This document shows, in pieces, positions 41,081 through 53,715 of a stretch of DNA of 64,000 nucleotides. Numbering within the stretch: position 1 is the first letter of the stretch; each line of letters opens with the position of its first letter. Position numbers and translations under genes: made by a program. This DNA comes from Telmatactis stephensoni (lineage: Eukaryota > Cnidaria > Anthozoa > Actiniaria > Isophelliidae): the NCBI GenBank assembly GCA_029948255.1, contig JALIZF010001622.1:186001-250000 (forward strand), written 5' to 3'. The notes under the pieces were generated by a model. That model searched no databases, had not been told where the DNA came from, and worked only from the letters and a program-made list of their open reading frames with translations.

Positions 41081-41460
41081 GAGCAGATTTCGTACGACTT
41101 GGAAAACGGCACGGTTTTTATAGCCATTACGACACTGACACGGTCACGGTACGGCGCGATACGGTCACAGCACGTTTATTGCACGTTCTCTCAACGTTTT
41201 TGACACGGTCACGGCACGTTTGTAATTTATGACAGTAACGGCAAGCAGGAGCCCATGCGGCAAGTTTATAACACGTTTATTACACGGTTACGGCACGTTT
41301 ATAACACGGTCACGACAAATTTAATACACGGTCACGGCACGTTTATGAAACGATCACGGCACGTTTATTACACGGTCACGGTAACGTTTTAACACAGTCA
41401 CAATACGTTTATGACACGATCACGGCAAATTTAATACACGGTCACGGGAAGGAATCAGTT
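41081..41460 (+). mobile_element. GAGCAGATTTCGTACGACT-family MITE, copy 3, with internal tandem expansion
   Basis: Begins after TA with GAGCAGATTTCGTACGACTT and GGAAAACGGCACGG, like copies at 2682 and 5710. Its interior then becomes an array of units close to ACACGGTCACGGCACGTTTA (about 20-22 bp) until about 41450. The right terminus is not recognisable. Confidence 0.6.
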
Positions 41461-42165
41461 TTTAGAAAACATGTACAATTGTAGTAAGTGTTTTCCTAGC
41501 AATATAGGGACAAAATTACCAGTTGCAAGAGACACTTCATGAAAAGGTAACACAGGCTTAACTTCTCAAGGTCGGTTAGTGAACCTCATGCAAGCCGTGT
41601 ATCTGCAAAACGCTAATTTGTAAGTCTAATTTGTATCCTGGCAACCACTTGACACAAGTCAGTAAAAGCCTGGGGTACTGAGCAGTGAAACCGCTGACTA
41701 CGTATAACTCATTGGTTCATCTCGCTCGTTAAAATGAAATCCAGCTCGAATTAGAGGTTTTGAGAATGGCTGCAAAGAAAAGTACACAGAGTATTTTTTA
41801 TATACGTAGTTAGTGTTATTAGTTAGGGAGTTCTTAATTAAAAGTCTCCTCTGTACTATTCTCCAAAGCACTATTTTTGGTATATGCTTTTGTAAACCCC
41901 TTTTTCAGTGCGAGCAAAATTAAAGTACACACTATTTCTTTTCCATTTCCCTCTTCATGTTCAATAACCAGTCTCTAATTGTCCAGAACCTTGATAAAAG
42001 TACGTTTCCGTTTGAGAAAGTGCAACTCCACCTCTCAAAGCCATGAAGTCTATATTTCAAAGTAGCAGCTGAAATTATTCTCGAATATATAGTTAGAAAT
42101 CTGCGCATGCATGGACATAAGCATACGCATACGCATACGTATACGCAACAAAGCATACGCAGGCA

Positions 42166-42440
42166 GAGAGGTGATGATCCTCTCTCTAGGGTTGATCATA
42201 CCCTAGGCCACTGGCTTGGCCTGAGGTGCAACACAACCTCACTCTCCAGGGGAGATACACAACACTCCCCGAGGCCGCCGAGGGGTGCTCCAAAGGAGGT
42301 GGCAAAGAGGGGTGATAATCTTTTCTCTAGGGCTGATAATCCCCTAGGCCACTTGCTTGGCCTGAGGTGCAACACAACTTCTCTCCAGGGGAGATACACA
42401 CACTCCCCGAGGCCGCCTCATCCCCTCCAAGGGGTGATAA
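42166..42440 (+). repeat. ~135-bp direct repeat, two and a half copies, GC-rich
   Basis: Copies from about 42166 and 42310 share CCTAGGCCACT, GCTTGGCCTGAGGTGCAACA, CTCCAGGGGAGATACACA and CTCCCCGAGGCCGCC. A GCATAC microsatellite (42119-42160) precedes them. The 117-residue open frame follows the repeat and shows no family features. Confidence 0.8.
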
Positions 42441-42459
42441 TCCCTTTAGTTACCCATTA

Positions 42460-43400
42460 ACCATACGATACTAGAAATTGTAGAGTTATTTTTAACTTAA
42501 TGGACCAATAACCACAAAGAGCTAATATCATATGGTAAACTTCAAAACTACAACTTGATCCCACCACATGGGTTTAGAAAATGACCCTATTACCGTGGAA
42601 GCGTTAGTTCAGCGACCAAGAAGCCCTTATGTTTCCTTCATTTCTAAGTGCGGTTTCAAGTGCAAAAGGTGTTGTTAGAATACTCTAGAATTACAGTGGT
42701 TAATACAATTTTTATACAGTTTGTAAATCTTGCGTTTCTATGGATACGCTATAGTTAAAAAAAGGTTTAGTGCACGTACAAATATTCAGGCATTACAAAA
42801 TGCTACAATAATTACAAAGTCTGACGGCATAGACTCGATTACGAAACATTAATGCACATAGTGATTGTATCACTCAAGTACCCAATGCGTAACGTAACGT
42901 AATTCTCGACGGCTTTTTTTGTAAGCCCAGGAGATATGTATATACCATTTACGTGCTCGACGGTTAAATCTTGCGTTTCTATGGTTACACTCTAGTAAAA
43001 AAATACGGTGCGTCGTGATCATCCAGATTTTTCCGAGAAGTTCAGTGCACGTACAACAGAAATTGACTGCATTTACTATATATTCATTTCAAACATTATA
43101 GACTGTGCTATCATATTCTATCTATATCGATAGTTCGATAGTGTAAATGTAAGCCTTTATCATTCATGTGCCAACCAGAGAGCGACTGGCGACTGTTTAA
43201 ACAAAGCAACTTGAGAAGAGTTATTGTAAATGGTTGACACATTAGCATTACCGTGTGGTTATAGTAAATGAGGTTCATCTGTTGTGGTAGCTGTTGTTGA
43301 CGATGATGATGATGATAATAATGATCATGATTATGTTCTATCAGACCTAACCTTTTTTTAATTTTCCTTCTAAACAATGAGCTTTTATCAGGTATTTTTA
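42460..43400. other. Intergenic stretch, no gene seen
   Basis: A partial local repeat (AAATCTTGCGTTTCTATGG at about 42726 and 42967). No supported frames. Confidence 0.45.
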
Positions 43401-43420
43401 AATTCGTAAAACAGAAAAAG

Positions 43421-43690
43421 TATTACCAGAGCTTTAAAAAGCATGTTAAAATTAGCAAGACAGTGAAGTTTGAAGGAATTTAATCCAAAACTCGCGAGAA
43501 TATGAATTTTTGAAAAGTGTGAATTTGTAAGAAAACCTTTGCTGGTAGGCATCCCTTGCCTACCAGCGAATGTTTTCATACAAAATTTCGATTTTGGAAA
43601 ATTCATATCTTCGTGAGTTTGAAAGGTACTTCATTCAAACTTCACAGTTTCACTAATTTTGACATGCTCTTTCCAGCTATGGTAATTATA
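43421..43690. mobile_element. Diverged foldback element
   Basis: Centre GCTGGTAGGCATCCCTTGCCTACCAGC at about 43540-43566 is a clear hairpin; outer arms (CAAGACAGTGAAGTTTGAA against TTCAAACTTCACAGTTTCA) pair with many mismatches. Confidence 0.65.
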
Positions 43691-44767
43691 TTTCTGTACT
43701 GTGACTTTTGGAATTACATGATAAAAGCTCATTTCCCTTCCCAAGCTTCCTCTTGGCCATAAATCCCATGATACCCTTCAAGCGCTACCACAGGAAGCCC
43801 GACGCGATCGGGCCCAACACACGGACCCAAGTTATATTTCAAAACACTCTTTTAATTTTCACCCAAAGGAGTAAAGCAAAACACTTTATACTTGTTCATT
43901 TGTTTACATATAACGCTCACATTGATCGATTCTAAGCATAAAGGAAAAGCAAAACACATAAACTCAAAAAGGATGTGATTAAACTGAAAATCTAAGTTCT
44001 TTGAATTTGTAAGATACAGGAAATTCGAAAAGTGGCGGTCCAGCAAATTAAAGGAAACACTGAATCAGCACCCAGCTGATAACTTATATATTTTTACATT
44101 TATTTAGGCTTTAAAAGGAACTGGCTAGAAAGCTGTAAACAACCAACCGGCGTCTTATCTTATACATCAAGAATTTAGTTCAAGAGAAGGAGGTAGGAAC
44201 TTAGATAATTATCTGATTTAAATCATTTAACTAATTTTGTGGAATTGATTGACTTCACTCAAATGGCCTGGAGAACTCTGAAATCAAATTAAAGGGGGGA
44301 AAGAAACAGAAAAGCAAACTAGTGTTTTTATCGTTGTAAAATTAAGGAGGATTGGAGTATATTGAATCCTTTGTTGTTCTCAAATTATTTTTCTTTGTGC
44401 TGCAACACGCTGTAGCTTTTTTTACTCAATGTGTTATTACAAAAACATTTTTTTTACAACACAGAATAGAATTTTTTTTACAATATATATAAATTCTAGA
44501 ATTTTTTTACAATAGCGATTTCTTTTACAATAGAGCAGGGATTTGCACACTTACATGTAATGATGATTTTTACATAGATAACTTATAAATTACAATTGGA
44601 TTAAAGATAGTTATTCATTATCAGGATAATTCACAATTGAATGTTCAAGAAATATGATAAATTACATACTTTTTTAAAAAGAAGTGCAGCTATTAATGAA
44701 TATTGCGTGATGGACAAAAAGGGAGCATACAAAATAGAAAAAGAAACCAAAAAGAAACCAAAAGGAA

Positions 44768-44791
<24 letters not shown>
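44768..44791 (+). repeat. Poly(A) run
   Basis: About 24 consecutive A after an A/G-rich lead-in; no repeat body could be defined upstream. Confidence 0.8.
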
Positions 44792-44798
<7 letters not shown>

Positions 44799-45183
44799 GG
44801 GGAGATACATGCAGATTTAGTTTTTGTCATCCATCACCTCCGTGCCAGTCAGTCAAAAACATTATTTTTTGATTTCAGGATTTTGTTATTTTTCCCCACT
44901 TGCCCAAATGTTTGGGTAATTTGCCTTTTTTTGTGGCCACAAGGAATTCCATTCTTTCATAATGTCATTAAGATTTTGAAACATCGGTAGTGATGGAATT
45001 CTTTTTCTTTTTCACGTAACACGCTGTATCTGATTTCAGCACAATTTTCACATAATCTTGTTGTAAGCAAATCAATGGGGAGAGGAGTATTAATTTATAA
45101 TTTGCATTATAGCCTCGAATGTAATGTTCTAACCTGTTCAAAAGGTACGGGAAAAAGTAGACTCCATTAAGGGTCAGTTTCCT

Positions 45184-45240
45184 TCGAAAAAGAAAGAGAA
45201 AAAGAAAGGAAGAAAGAAAGGAGAAAAAAATAAATGGAAA
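45184..45240. repeat. Purine-rich tract
   Basis: GAAAAAGAAAG-type words in a 57-bp A/G block. Confidence 0.8.
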
Positions 45241-45580
45241 GGAGTGGCCTACTTTTTCAAACTCGTAAATATTTGACCTCGGAAAACGGAACAAAAACGA
45301 AATTACTAAGACAACAGGGAAATGATATGAGAAAAATATGACTAGTACAGTCGATTGCAGAGTATACTTTTAAACAAACAACTAATTTATTTATGAGATG
45401 CAATTTGTAAATAAGGATTCATAACACCCAAAATATACTTTTGTGATACCTGAGAGTTTAGAAGGACTATTATATTTTGGCAATCATTGCATGCAAGCAA
45501 TGCCAGATATCGATCTAAGCAGTATTTGGGCTGGGTTTTTGCATCTCATGAGATATTTGTATAGAATTTTATAAAATACT

Positions 45581-45880
45581 TTATAAAATACTTGAGATAT
45601 AACGCGCGCGCTGATTGGCTGGCTACTATGTTTATATCAGAGGACAGAGACATGGCTCGCTCAAAAAACGTCGAAAATATTTTATAAAAGCAATATAAAA
45701 CGATCGCTTATGTCTCTGTACTGTGATATAAACACTCTGGAAGAACTAGAGCACTCGAAAAGCCAGAGAAACACTCGGCTACGCCTCGTGTTCCTAAGCT
45801 TGCTTTTCTCTTGCTCTACGTCTTCCAGTCGTGTTTATATCACAGTACAGAGACATGCGCGCGCGTTTTATATTCCTTAA
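45581..45880 (+). mobile_element. CGCGCGC hairpin MITE, copy E
   Basis: Full-length and very close to copies A and B. TTATAAAATACTT is duplicated just upstream (from about 45568). Confidence 0.8.
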
Positions 45881-46840
45881 GTATAAAAATTGTATAAATG
45901 TATACCACAACCTTTCTGCAATCGACTGTACATAGAAAATGTAAATATGGTAAAATATATAGAAATATTGAAACAGAAAATGATTTAAAAACAAATAAAA
46001 ATAAAAACAGAGAAAATTCAGAGGTAAAAAATTCCCTCAAAAAATCAGAAGTAAAGCTGAGTCCGAAAAAAATTATGCAGTCGATCCAGAAGTTTTGGCA
46101 CTTAGAGCGATACATCTTATTTCAAAGTATTCTTTCCTCAATATTCAAAAATCAAAAGTTAAATATAATGAACTCCAACAAGCTTTTGAAAAGTTGTCCT
46201 TTTTCCCAGGATGTTTTCTTTACTGATATCATGCCGATATTCAATATAAAGTCAGTTGACTTCTGCTCATTTTTCGCTAATTGATGGACTCTGGTGAAGC
46301 AGGCTGTCCTTGACCGGATCCCTGGTTCAAAAACCACTTTACATTAGCGATTCATCTCTTGCGTTCGGAAAATGTTGGTTACTAATGGAAGTTCGCTTGT
46401 GTTAACTGCGTTCTTTATGATTGTTTACGATTAGAAAACATCTCTTGTAATTAAATCATTTGGACGTCCAAGTTCATTTGAAAAAAAAAGAGAGAGAAAA
46501 AAAAACCCAACTTAATTGCCTGCGGTGAAAAACAAGTTAAGAAAAGAATAAAGAACACCGCCTGACAATTTAGAAATTTTGCAGGAAATTGTGTCAGTTT
46601 TGAAGGCTTTGTTTGTCGAAAAGAGTTTGACCAGGAGACGCGCGCAATGCATCATGGATAAATATGATATTGTGTCCTATATAAGGTCAAGACATGGCGA
46701 ATTAAGTTGTGTAGTTTTTCTAATTACTGTTGACAGTTTTAACGATATTTATAACTCCGCACAGCTACAGTAGGCATTTTCAACTCAAATTGACAAACTA
46801 TTTTGAAGAAGTAGTTTTGGTCAAAGTGACTTAGCACTGA
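45881..46840. other. Intergenic stretch, no firm gene
   Basis: A 64-codon frame at 46579-46773 reads like protein (KALFVEKSLTRRRAQ, GELSCVVFLITVDSF) after a TTTTGCAG acceptor-like site, but no donor follows. Not assigned. Confidence 0.3.
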
Positions 46841-46844
46841 GTTT

Positions 46845-47625
46845 TGTCTGTTTGTCTGTCTGACTAACTGACTGAGGCACTGAGGACTGATTGACAGATC
46901 GACAGACTGACTGATTGACTATTTGACTGACTGACTGATTATAGACTGATCGACTGAATGACCCATGATTTACTCATGATTAACTTACTGACTGTCTGAC
47001 TGAGTGTTTGACTGACTGACTGACTGATTCACTGACAGACAGACTGACTGACTGACTGACTGACTGGCTGACTGGCTGACTGACTGACTGGCTGGCTGGC
47101 TGGCTGGCTGACTGACTGACTGACTGACTGACTGGCTGACTGACTGACTGACTATTAGACTGACTGACTGACTGGCTGACTATTAGCCTGACTGACTGAC
47201 TGACTGACAGACTATTAGACTGGCTGACTGACTGGCTGACTATTAGACTGACTGACTGACTGGCTCGGACTATTAGACTGACTGACTGACTGACTGATTA
47301 TAGACTGATCGACTGAATGACCCCATGATTGACTCATGATTAACTTACTTACTGACTGACTGAGCTGACTGAGTGTTTGACTGACTGACTCAGACTGATT
47401 CACTGACTCACTGAACGACTGACTGCTTGACTTATTACTCACTGACTGACTATTTGACTGCCTGCCTGCCTGCCTGACTGTTTGACTGACTGACTGACTG
47501 ACTGTTTGACTTATGACTGACTGACTGACTGACTGACCGACTGACTGACCGACTAACTGACCGACTGACTGACCGACTGACTGACTGACTGACCGACCGA
47601 CCGACCGACAGACAGACTAACTATT
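46845..47625 (+). repeat. (TGAC)n array with internal duplication
   Basis: About 780 bp of CTGACTGA units with GGCT and CCGA variants. GATTATAGACTGATCGACTG followed by AATGACCC and CTCATGATTAACTTA appears twice, about 375 bp apart (near 46940 and 47315). Confidence 0.95.
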
Positions 47626-47639
47626 TTATAATTCTATTC

Positions 47640-49905
47640 AGTGTTTCTTTATGATTTTTTTTACTGTTTATTTGCCTGTGTCGTCTCCAGGCTGAAGATG
47701 AAATAACATGAGTTTTAGCAAAGAAAAAAAAATTTCTTCAATTAAAAAATGCTTTAGTTCTATTGATTTTTAATTTCATTTTTTATTCCGGATCCCGCGG
47801 CCTCTGTGATCTGCAATATCATTTTTGAACCTAAAGGCACTTATTTACAAAAGTAGCTGCTTCACGTAACATAGATTGTACTATTTTAACAGCTAAATTG
47901 AAAATATTGAAAATAATATCGAAAATATTAGTTAAAATGGGTTGATAAAAGCAGTTAGAGACGAAAATACTGCTGCTTTAGAATACACTCCCCTCACTTT
48001 TGACGCTGGCACACGAAAGCCGCCAGGAGAAGGAGTGTCAGTTTTATAATCAACAAACATTAATTTATTTGTTGACAAAGTTTTGGTTGGCCAACAAAAT
48101 ACACTATTTAAAGAAATAGGAATCAAGCATTCTCCGGAGAATGTAGAGAAAAAAGATGGCCGCCATGTTGGTGGTCTTGACATAAGAAAATCATATCGAG
48201 ATAAAAACCACCAACATGTCTGCCATATGTCTTTTGTTCAATTTAATTTCCTGGGAATGGTTGTGGTCCTCTAGAAAGGCAGTGATTTCGCTTGGACATA
48301 CAGTCTCAAGCTGTATAATAGGCTGTACAATAGACTGCTATCACGTGACCAAGATCTTCACCATCACAAAACAAAACCAATTACTGAATGAAGGAATTCA
48401 AAACGTCTAAACCAAGACTAAACTAGACTCTATAAAGGTATCCTTTTCCTTTAAATCATTATGAAAGAGTCCGAAAATGGTTTCTTTATCGAAATGCAAT
48501 CTACACCCATTTGTAAAAACACTGACCCCAGCTCCAAAATCGTCGAAGCCGAGACCGAAATGGTTTCTGGGTACACCAGTAATTGGTATGGATATGTTGT
48601 ATCTATGAATTCACTACATAATCAAGTTTAGAATACCAAGAATTTGTCTCAGTCGCTGTTAGAAACGTCCACGTCCACGCGCTGCTTTAATACCATATTT
48701 GATATCAACAGATATCCCAGTGTTCATTTCGGTCTCAACTAGGTTTTGAAGAGTCCATGCATGTTTGTGTAGACGGATCCGCAATCTTGATAGTGAACAA
48801 AAAAAATTCATAACCAATCGGCACCCCTGGCTATCACTGTTCTGAGTTTTTCGATAACGTAGCCCTCTGTTCAACTTCCATGCTCTGGTGGCTAAGGGAT
48901 TTTTCTGAAGCTTCGCTCGTTTAGGAGACGCTTTAGAAACATCCCTCTACTGGCAGGGGGTAGGTAGTCACAAAATCTGCAGTGAAACGACTCCGTAAGC
49001 AGAAAAGGGAATTATGGCCACGATAAGAGAACATCTGGGCCAGAGTTCGCGATCCATCGCAGATATATAAAGACTACTCTATTTACCGAATTGAACAAAA
49101 AAAAATTGTCATACAATTAGGAACCGATCATGTTGTACAAGGAGTTCTATTTCATAGAGGTGTTTGTTGGCAAAACAGAACTTTCTTTACAAATGAGGTG
49201 AGTTGCATGCATAGAATGTAAGAATGAGTGGCAGTGTCTGAGACAGGGTCCCTTATAGCCCTTTGCAAAATGAAATCACGCAAAAATACTTGGTCTTTTC
49301 ACGCGTCACGGATAATCAAAAAATCTCTTTCACGTTCACAAAAAAAATCAAGTTGCTTTCACGTGGACGCAAAAAGAATTTAGACCTTAAATCACGTTTC
49401 ACGTCAAAAAAAATCAGCCATTCACGTTTCACGCAAAAGGTATAGTGGACACTGAAGAGAGAGTAAAGTGTCCCCTTACACTACAACTTTATCATTTATC
49501 TATTTTTTCTTTCAAAATAGCTTTCAGTTTTACTTTACAAAAATAATGATATATAGTTTCTTGGAGTAATATTCATTTGCGTAATAGCTATTGAACACTA
49601 CAGCATAGAATATATACCGGAAGAGATCGGAAAAGCCAAAGACCGCCCAATGGCAGAAATTACCGGCACTAAGATGAAACCGACATTTAACATTGAAATG
49701 TTTATCAGTGTTTTGGTATTTTTAGTGAATTTTGGGGTATTTTTAACTGAGTGACTTTTTGACTCTTATCAGGGTCGATTTCTTAGATCTGATGCTACGC
49801 CTTGATGATTTTCAGTTTTATTACCGTGTAATTTTTCTTAATTGGGGTAATTTCTCCCCCCTACCGCTTCAAAGCGATGTCCGCAAGTATTTGACTAAAA
49901 GACTT
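47640..49905. other. Intergenic stretch, no gene seen
   Basis: Holds a short hairpin at 48155-48228 (GATGGCCGCCATGTTGGTGG against CCACCAACATGTCTGCCAT) and the dispersed repeat at 48515-48600. Frames here are unsupported. Confidence 0.45.
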
Positions 49906-49907
49906 CC

Positions 49908-50116
49908 AATATTTAGCATCGGCAGTTCTTTCAGCTGATCTTCCAGAAAGCCGACGGTGCACGTTTTGCCCCCTCTCTTCATCAGTGCTCCGTTTTAAGG
50001 GAATATAAAGCTAATTAAAGCTACACATAATAAAAAGAAGTCGAAACAAGTGTGAGGTGACTGGGAATCGAACTCTTGCTCAGCAGGCCGCACACTACCT
50101 AACTTATCCTATATTT
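49908..50116 (-). mobile_element. tRNA-derived SINE, copy 1
   Basis: On the minus strand: tRNA-like head with TTAGGTAGTGTGCGGCC and AGAGTTCGATTCCCAGT (B-box-like), then AGCTTTAATTAGCTTTA, CCCTTAAAACGGAGCACTGA and TGCTAAATATT. The same order of blocks is found at 52351-52575. Confidence 0.75.
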
Positions 50117-50999
50117 TGGGTATGAACACACGACCGTTATATTTTTCTATCTTTTTTTTTCTCGGCATAATTAGCACGTAACTGCTAGAGACCTAACCAG
50201 TCTCACTTACACCCGAGAGTAAATGCAGTTTATCTATCTATCTATCTATCTACCGGTCGGTGGAGTCGAGTCGGACGGTTCTCCTAAGTTAGATAATCGA
50301 CACGAACGTTGAATGTCATTATCTGTTTTCTAATATCTGCCTATGGCAATTAGAAGCTATTTCTATGGAAAAGATCAATAATTATTTTATCTAACCGCAA
50401 AGTTTTAGAGCATGAATGCTATCTCAATTGCATCTGGATCTCTCAGACGCCCGAGGGGTGAAGGGCGACGCCTGGAAGAGCACTTTCGGGCGAAAGGGCA
50501 CCGACGTTTAATCCTTCCTCTACCATGAATCTACAAAATGAAATGTGAGAACTTCTCTGTAAACAACAATGATTCTATTGGGTAATCGCATCCGGGCAAT
50601 CGCGCTACGTGATGACGGGTTGAGTTGTTTGCTATAGTTCAAGTCAAGCCAATAATTGCCTCTTTAGCTTCCTGTTGTCCGACATTTAAAGCAGTTTGAT
50701 TATAGATTGAGCCTGAGATTTGCTAGCTATGACAAGACTTCCCAAGTCCACCTGTTCCTTGATTGAGACAATTAAAGATAAAAAGAGCAATTAGTTGATT
50801 GTGACAGGAAAATGTTAAGGAAAATATCAATTTATTTGATAATAAAACTATAGGATTAGAATGGTTTGGTGTCAGTTTATCTCTTGGTTCCACTTGCGCT
50901 GTTAGCTCGAGTTGTTGTAAAAAAGCATCCCATTTCAGGTCAGTAAAGGGTAGTTTTTATTCTGGCTCTCTGCTTGAACCTCTGTTCTTTTTTTCCGTC
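50117..50999. other. Intergenic stretch, no gene seen
   Basis: A short (TATC)n run lies at 50231-50253. No supported frames. Confidence 0.45.
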
Positions 51000-51300
51000 G
51001 TGAAAACTTTCTTCCCTTGTTTCTTTCAATTTGTTTCTTTCTCCTTTCTTTCTGTCTTTCTTCTGTCATTCTTTTGATCTGTTCTTCTTCCTTTCTTCCT
51101 TTATTTCTTTGGTTCGTTCCTTCGTTCCTTCGATCGTTCATTTCTTTTCTTTCTTTCTTTCTTTCCTTCTTTCTTTCTTTGTCTTTCTTCTTTCCTTTCT
51201 TCCTTTCTTCCTTCTTTCTGTCTTTCTTCTTTCCTTCCTTCCTTTTTTCCTTTCGGCTTCCTTTATCTCTTCATTCCTTCCTTCCTTCCTTCCTTTCTCA
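51000..51300. repeat. (CTTT/CCTT)n pyrimidine tract
   Basis: 300 bp of CTTT, CCTT and GTTC words; Phe/Leu/Ser-rich frames are composition effects. Confidence 0.95.
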
Positions 51301-52350
51301 TAATAATGTCAATTCATTGGTCATTTTTTGTTCGCTATATTTTGTTCACTAGCATTAGACGACTCTCTTCTTAAAACGCTCTCCCTAATAAATTTCAGAA
51401 ACCATTTCATGTTGACAACTTTGACATAATCATTTAATTTAAATACCTTTTAAAAGCAAAGAAGTCAATATTTGCAACGAACTCGATCAAGCAGTTTTTT
51501 TTTCCCGTGTGCCCACGAATCATGTAGTTTGCACAACAATAGTTACTTCACCGTACACGTAATTGGTTATTTTGCCCTCAAAAACCCAGACAGCTAGCAT
51601 AGTGTTAAAAAAAAACAAATTTTCTTTTGCTTTTTTCCCTTTCTTTTTGTTCTCGATATTCTTTCTTCCTTCTTACCTTCCGAATTAGCTATAAGTTGAC
51701 AGCGGAATCGACTTCTAGGTATCTAGAAGTAAGATAATAAGAATTCAATCCGTCCAGTCTCGTTCGGATTCACATGCATGGATTGATTTCTAAACGTTTT
51801 AATTTAGTTACAATATCAGGAATTAAGTTTCTCACGTAAAATATAGGATTTCATTTAGTACTAAGTTATTTCATACGTTTAAATAGCAAGGGCGTTAAAG
51901 CTAGAAACATTCGTGACTGAGTTAATATACTGTACGAGACATCTCTAGTCTAAGGGATTAGTTAATGGCTATCGATGATATGGTCTCAGGGACATCCTTG
52001 AAATATGGTACCATATTGTGACTCGAGTACTAGCATTAAGTAGCTCAAAACCACAGTAGATATGTGGAAGTACAATTCGTAGTATCTAAAAAGTCACGCG
52101 AAGAACTGTGTAACAAGATAACCTATCTCAAGTTTTTAAGTAAGCAAAGCAATTTGAAGAATAGATATAGTGTTATAATGGAAAAAATGAAAGATAAAAA
52201 ATATCAAAATATTTTACTTAAAGGTATGATGAAAATACATCAAGTAGATTTAAGTTATCAAAACACAAAAACAAAATTGATCATCAAAGTTAAGTTGTTA
52301 TCACGAAGTGCGTCTGCTTTGGCCTTTTCGTAGAATTCATTACTATATTT
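51301..52350. other. Intergenic stretch, no firm gene
   Basis: A Lys-rich 89-codon frame at 52064-52333 has no ATG start and no clear exon boundaries, so it is not called. Confidence 0.4.
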
Positions 52351-52575
52351 AGTGCGCGGCCTTCGGTGCGAGAGGTCCCTAGTTCGATCCCCAGATCTCA
52401 CATCCTTGTTTCGACTTCTTTCCTTTCCGTGTAGCTTTAATTAGCTTTAAATACCCTTAAAACGGAGCACTGATGGAAAGAGGGGGGTAGAATGAGCGCA
52501 CCATCGGCTTCCTGGGAGACTAGCTTATAGCGTTGCTTGTAGCTAAAGGAACTTTCGACGTTAAATACAGAGCTT
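52351..52575 (+). mobile_element. tRNA-derived SINE, copy 2
   Basis: GTGCGCGGCC, TCCCTAGTTCGATCCCCAG (B-box-like), CTTGTTTCGACTTCTTTCC, AGCTTTAATTAGCTTTAAAT and CCCTTAAAACGGAGCACTGA follow in the same order as the opposite-strand copy at 49908-50116. The 5' part with the A box seems truncated. A T-rich tail follows near 52579. Confidence 0.75.
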
Positions 52576-52603
52576 TACCTTTTTTTATTATTTCAAATAA
52601 CTA

Positions 52604-52745
52604 AAGGCCATTCTCCACTCATCGCAGAAATTACTCGCAGAGAGCCAGTGAGTACTCGTTCGGAATAAAAGCTATTGTTCAAAATTTCACAGCGAGTAAA
52701 AATGATCGCAGCGAGTGCTTTCTGCGATGAGTGGAGAATATGCTT
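52604..52745. mobile_element. Foldback element
   Basis: CATTCTCCACTCATCGCAGA and TCTGCGATGAGTGGAGAATA are the ends; inner TCGCAG/CTGCGA words also pair. It lies just after the SINE tail. Confidence 0.7.
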
Positions 52746-53297
52746 AAGAAAAAACAAACCAAGTCTAAATAAACAAGTTTAAACAAGCAGTTTAAAATAT
52801 GACGTCATCATTTTGAACATATATGGAAAAAGACGTCAGTATCCGAACAAGGGCTGTCGCCAATATTTATTTTTAATATTAGAAACCTTGGTTTGTGCTC
52901 AGCTAAGATTTTTACCGTAACTAAAAGGGATTGAAATAGTATTCTATTTCTAGAGCTAATGGAAAAATAATGGTTGTACAAGCAGTAGTGGAAGATTGAC
53001 GAAAATATAATAACTTGCGTAAAGGCTTTGATTAGAGAGCAAGGAAAGGCTAACGAAACCATACCAACGCATGAAAGCAACTTTATCTTTGCAAATTTTG
53101 CTATTTCGTTTTACATTTTCTTTCTACAGTGCTTCCATATCATTGTTATTAGTATAGAAAATCGCATTTATGCGATTTATTCCGAATGCAATTCGGAACG
53201 AATAGCAGTAGGTGAGTGCAATTTGAGAACTTTCAAAGCACCATGAGTTACCATCAATCCCGATTTCCACAAGCATTTCGGGAGATTTTTTATTCCA

Positions 53298-53576
53298 GGA
53301 ATATAAAACGCGCGCGCACGTCTCTGTACTGTGATATAAATACACTCGGAGATGTAGAGCAAGAGAAAAGCAAGCTTAGGAACACGAGGCGTAGCCGAGT
53401 GTTTCTCTTGATTTTCGAGTGCTCTACATCTTCCAGAGTGTTTATATCACAGTACAGAGACGATTTTTTTATATTGCTTTTATAAAATATTTTCCACGTT
53501 TTTTGAGCGAGCCATGTCTCTGTCCTCTGATATAAACATGGTAGCCAGCCAATTAGCGCGCGCGTTATATCTCAAA
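53298..53576 (-). mobile_element. CGCGCGC hairpin MITE, copy F (reverse)
   Basis: Reverse-oriented full-length copy: GAATATAAAACGCGCGCGCA at the left, AGCGCGCGCGTTATATCTCA at the right, with the same inner hairpin. Confidence 0.8.
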
Positions 53577-53715
53577 TGTACAAAAAGACAAGTGCCAAAC
53601 ACAAGATAAAACTAACTAACACTTGACTGGTTTCCTGGCTTCGCTTTTCAAATTTATTCAAAACATTGTGTAATACAGGAAAAAGAAAGAACAATTTTTA
53701 TGCTATAAGAAATTG

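Noticed and set aside
42107..42460. 117-codon frame
   Set aside because: Spans a GCATAC microsatellite and the GC-rich direct repeats; peptide repetition mirrors the DNA repeat.
46285..46340. tRNA-like sequence with CTGGTTCAAAAACC
   Set aside because: Resembles a B box, but no cloverleaf with paired acceptor and anticodon arms could be drawn.
52064..52333. Lys-rich 89-codon frame
   Set aside because: No ATG, uncertain splice sites, AT-driven composition, and no recognisable family.
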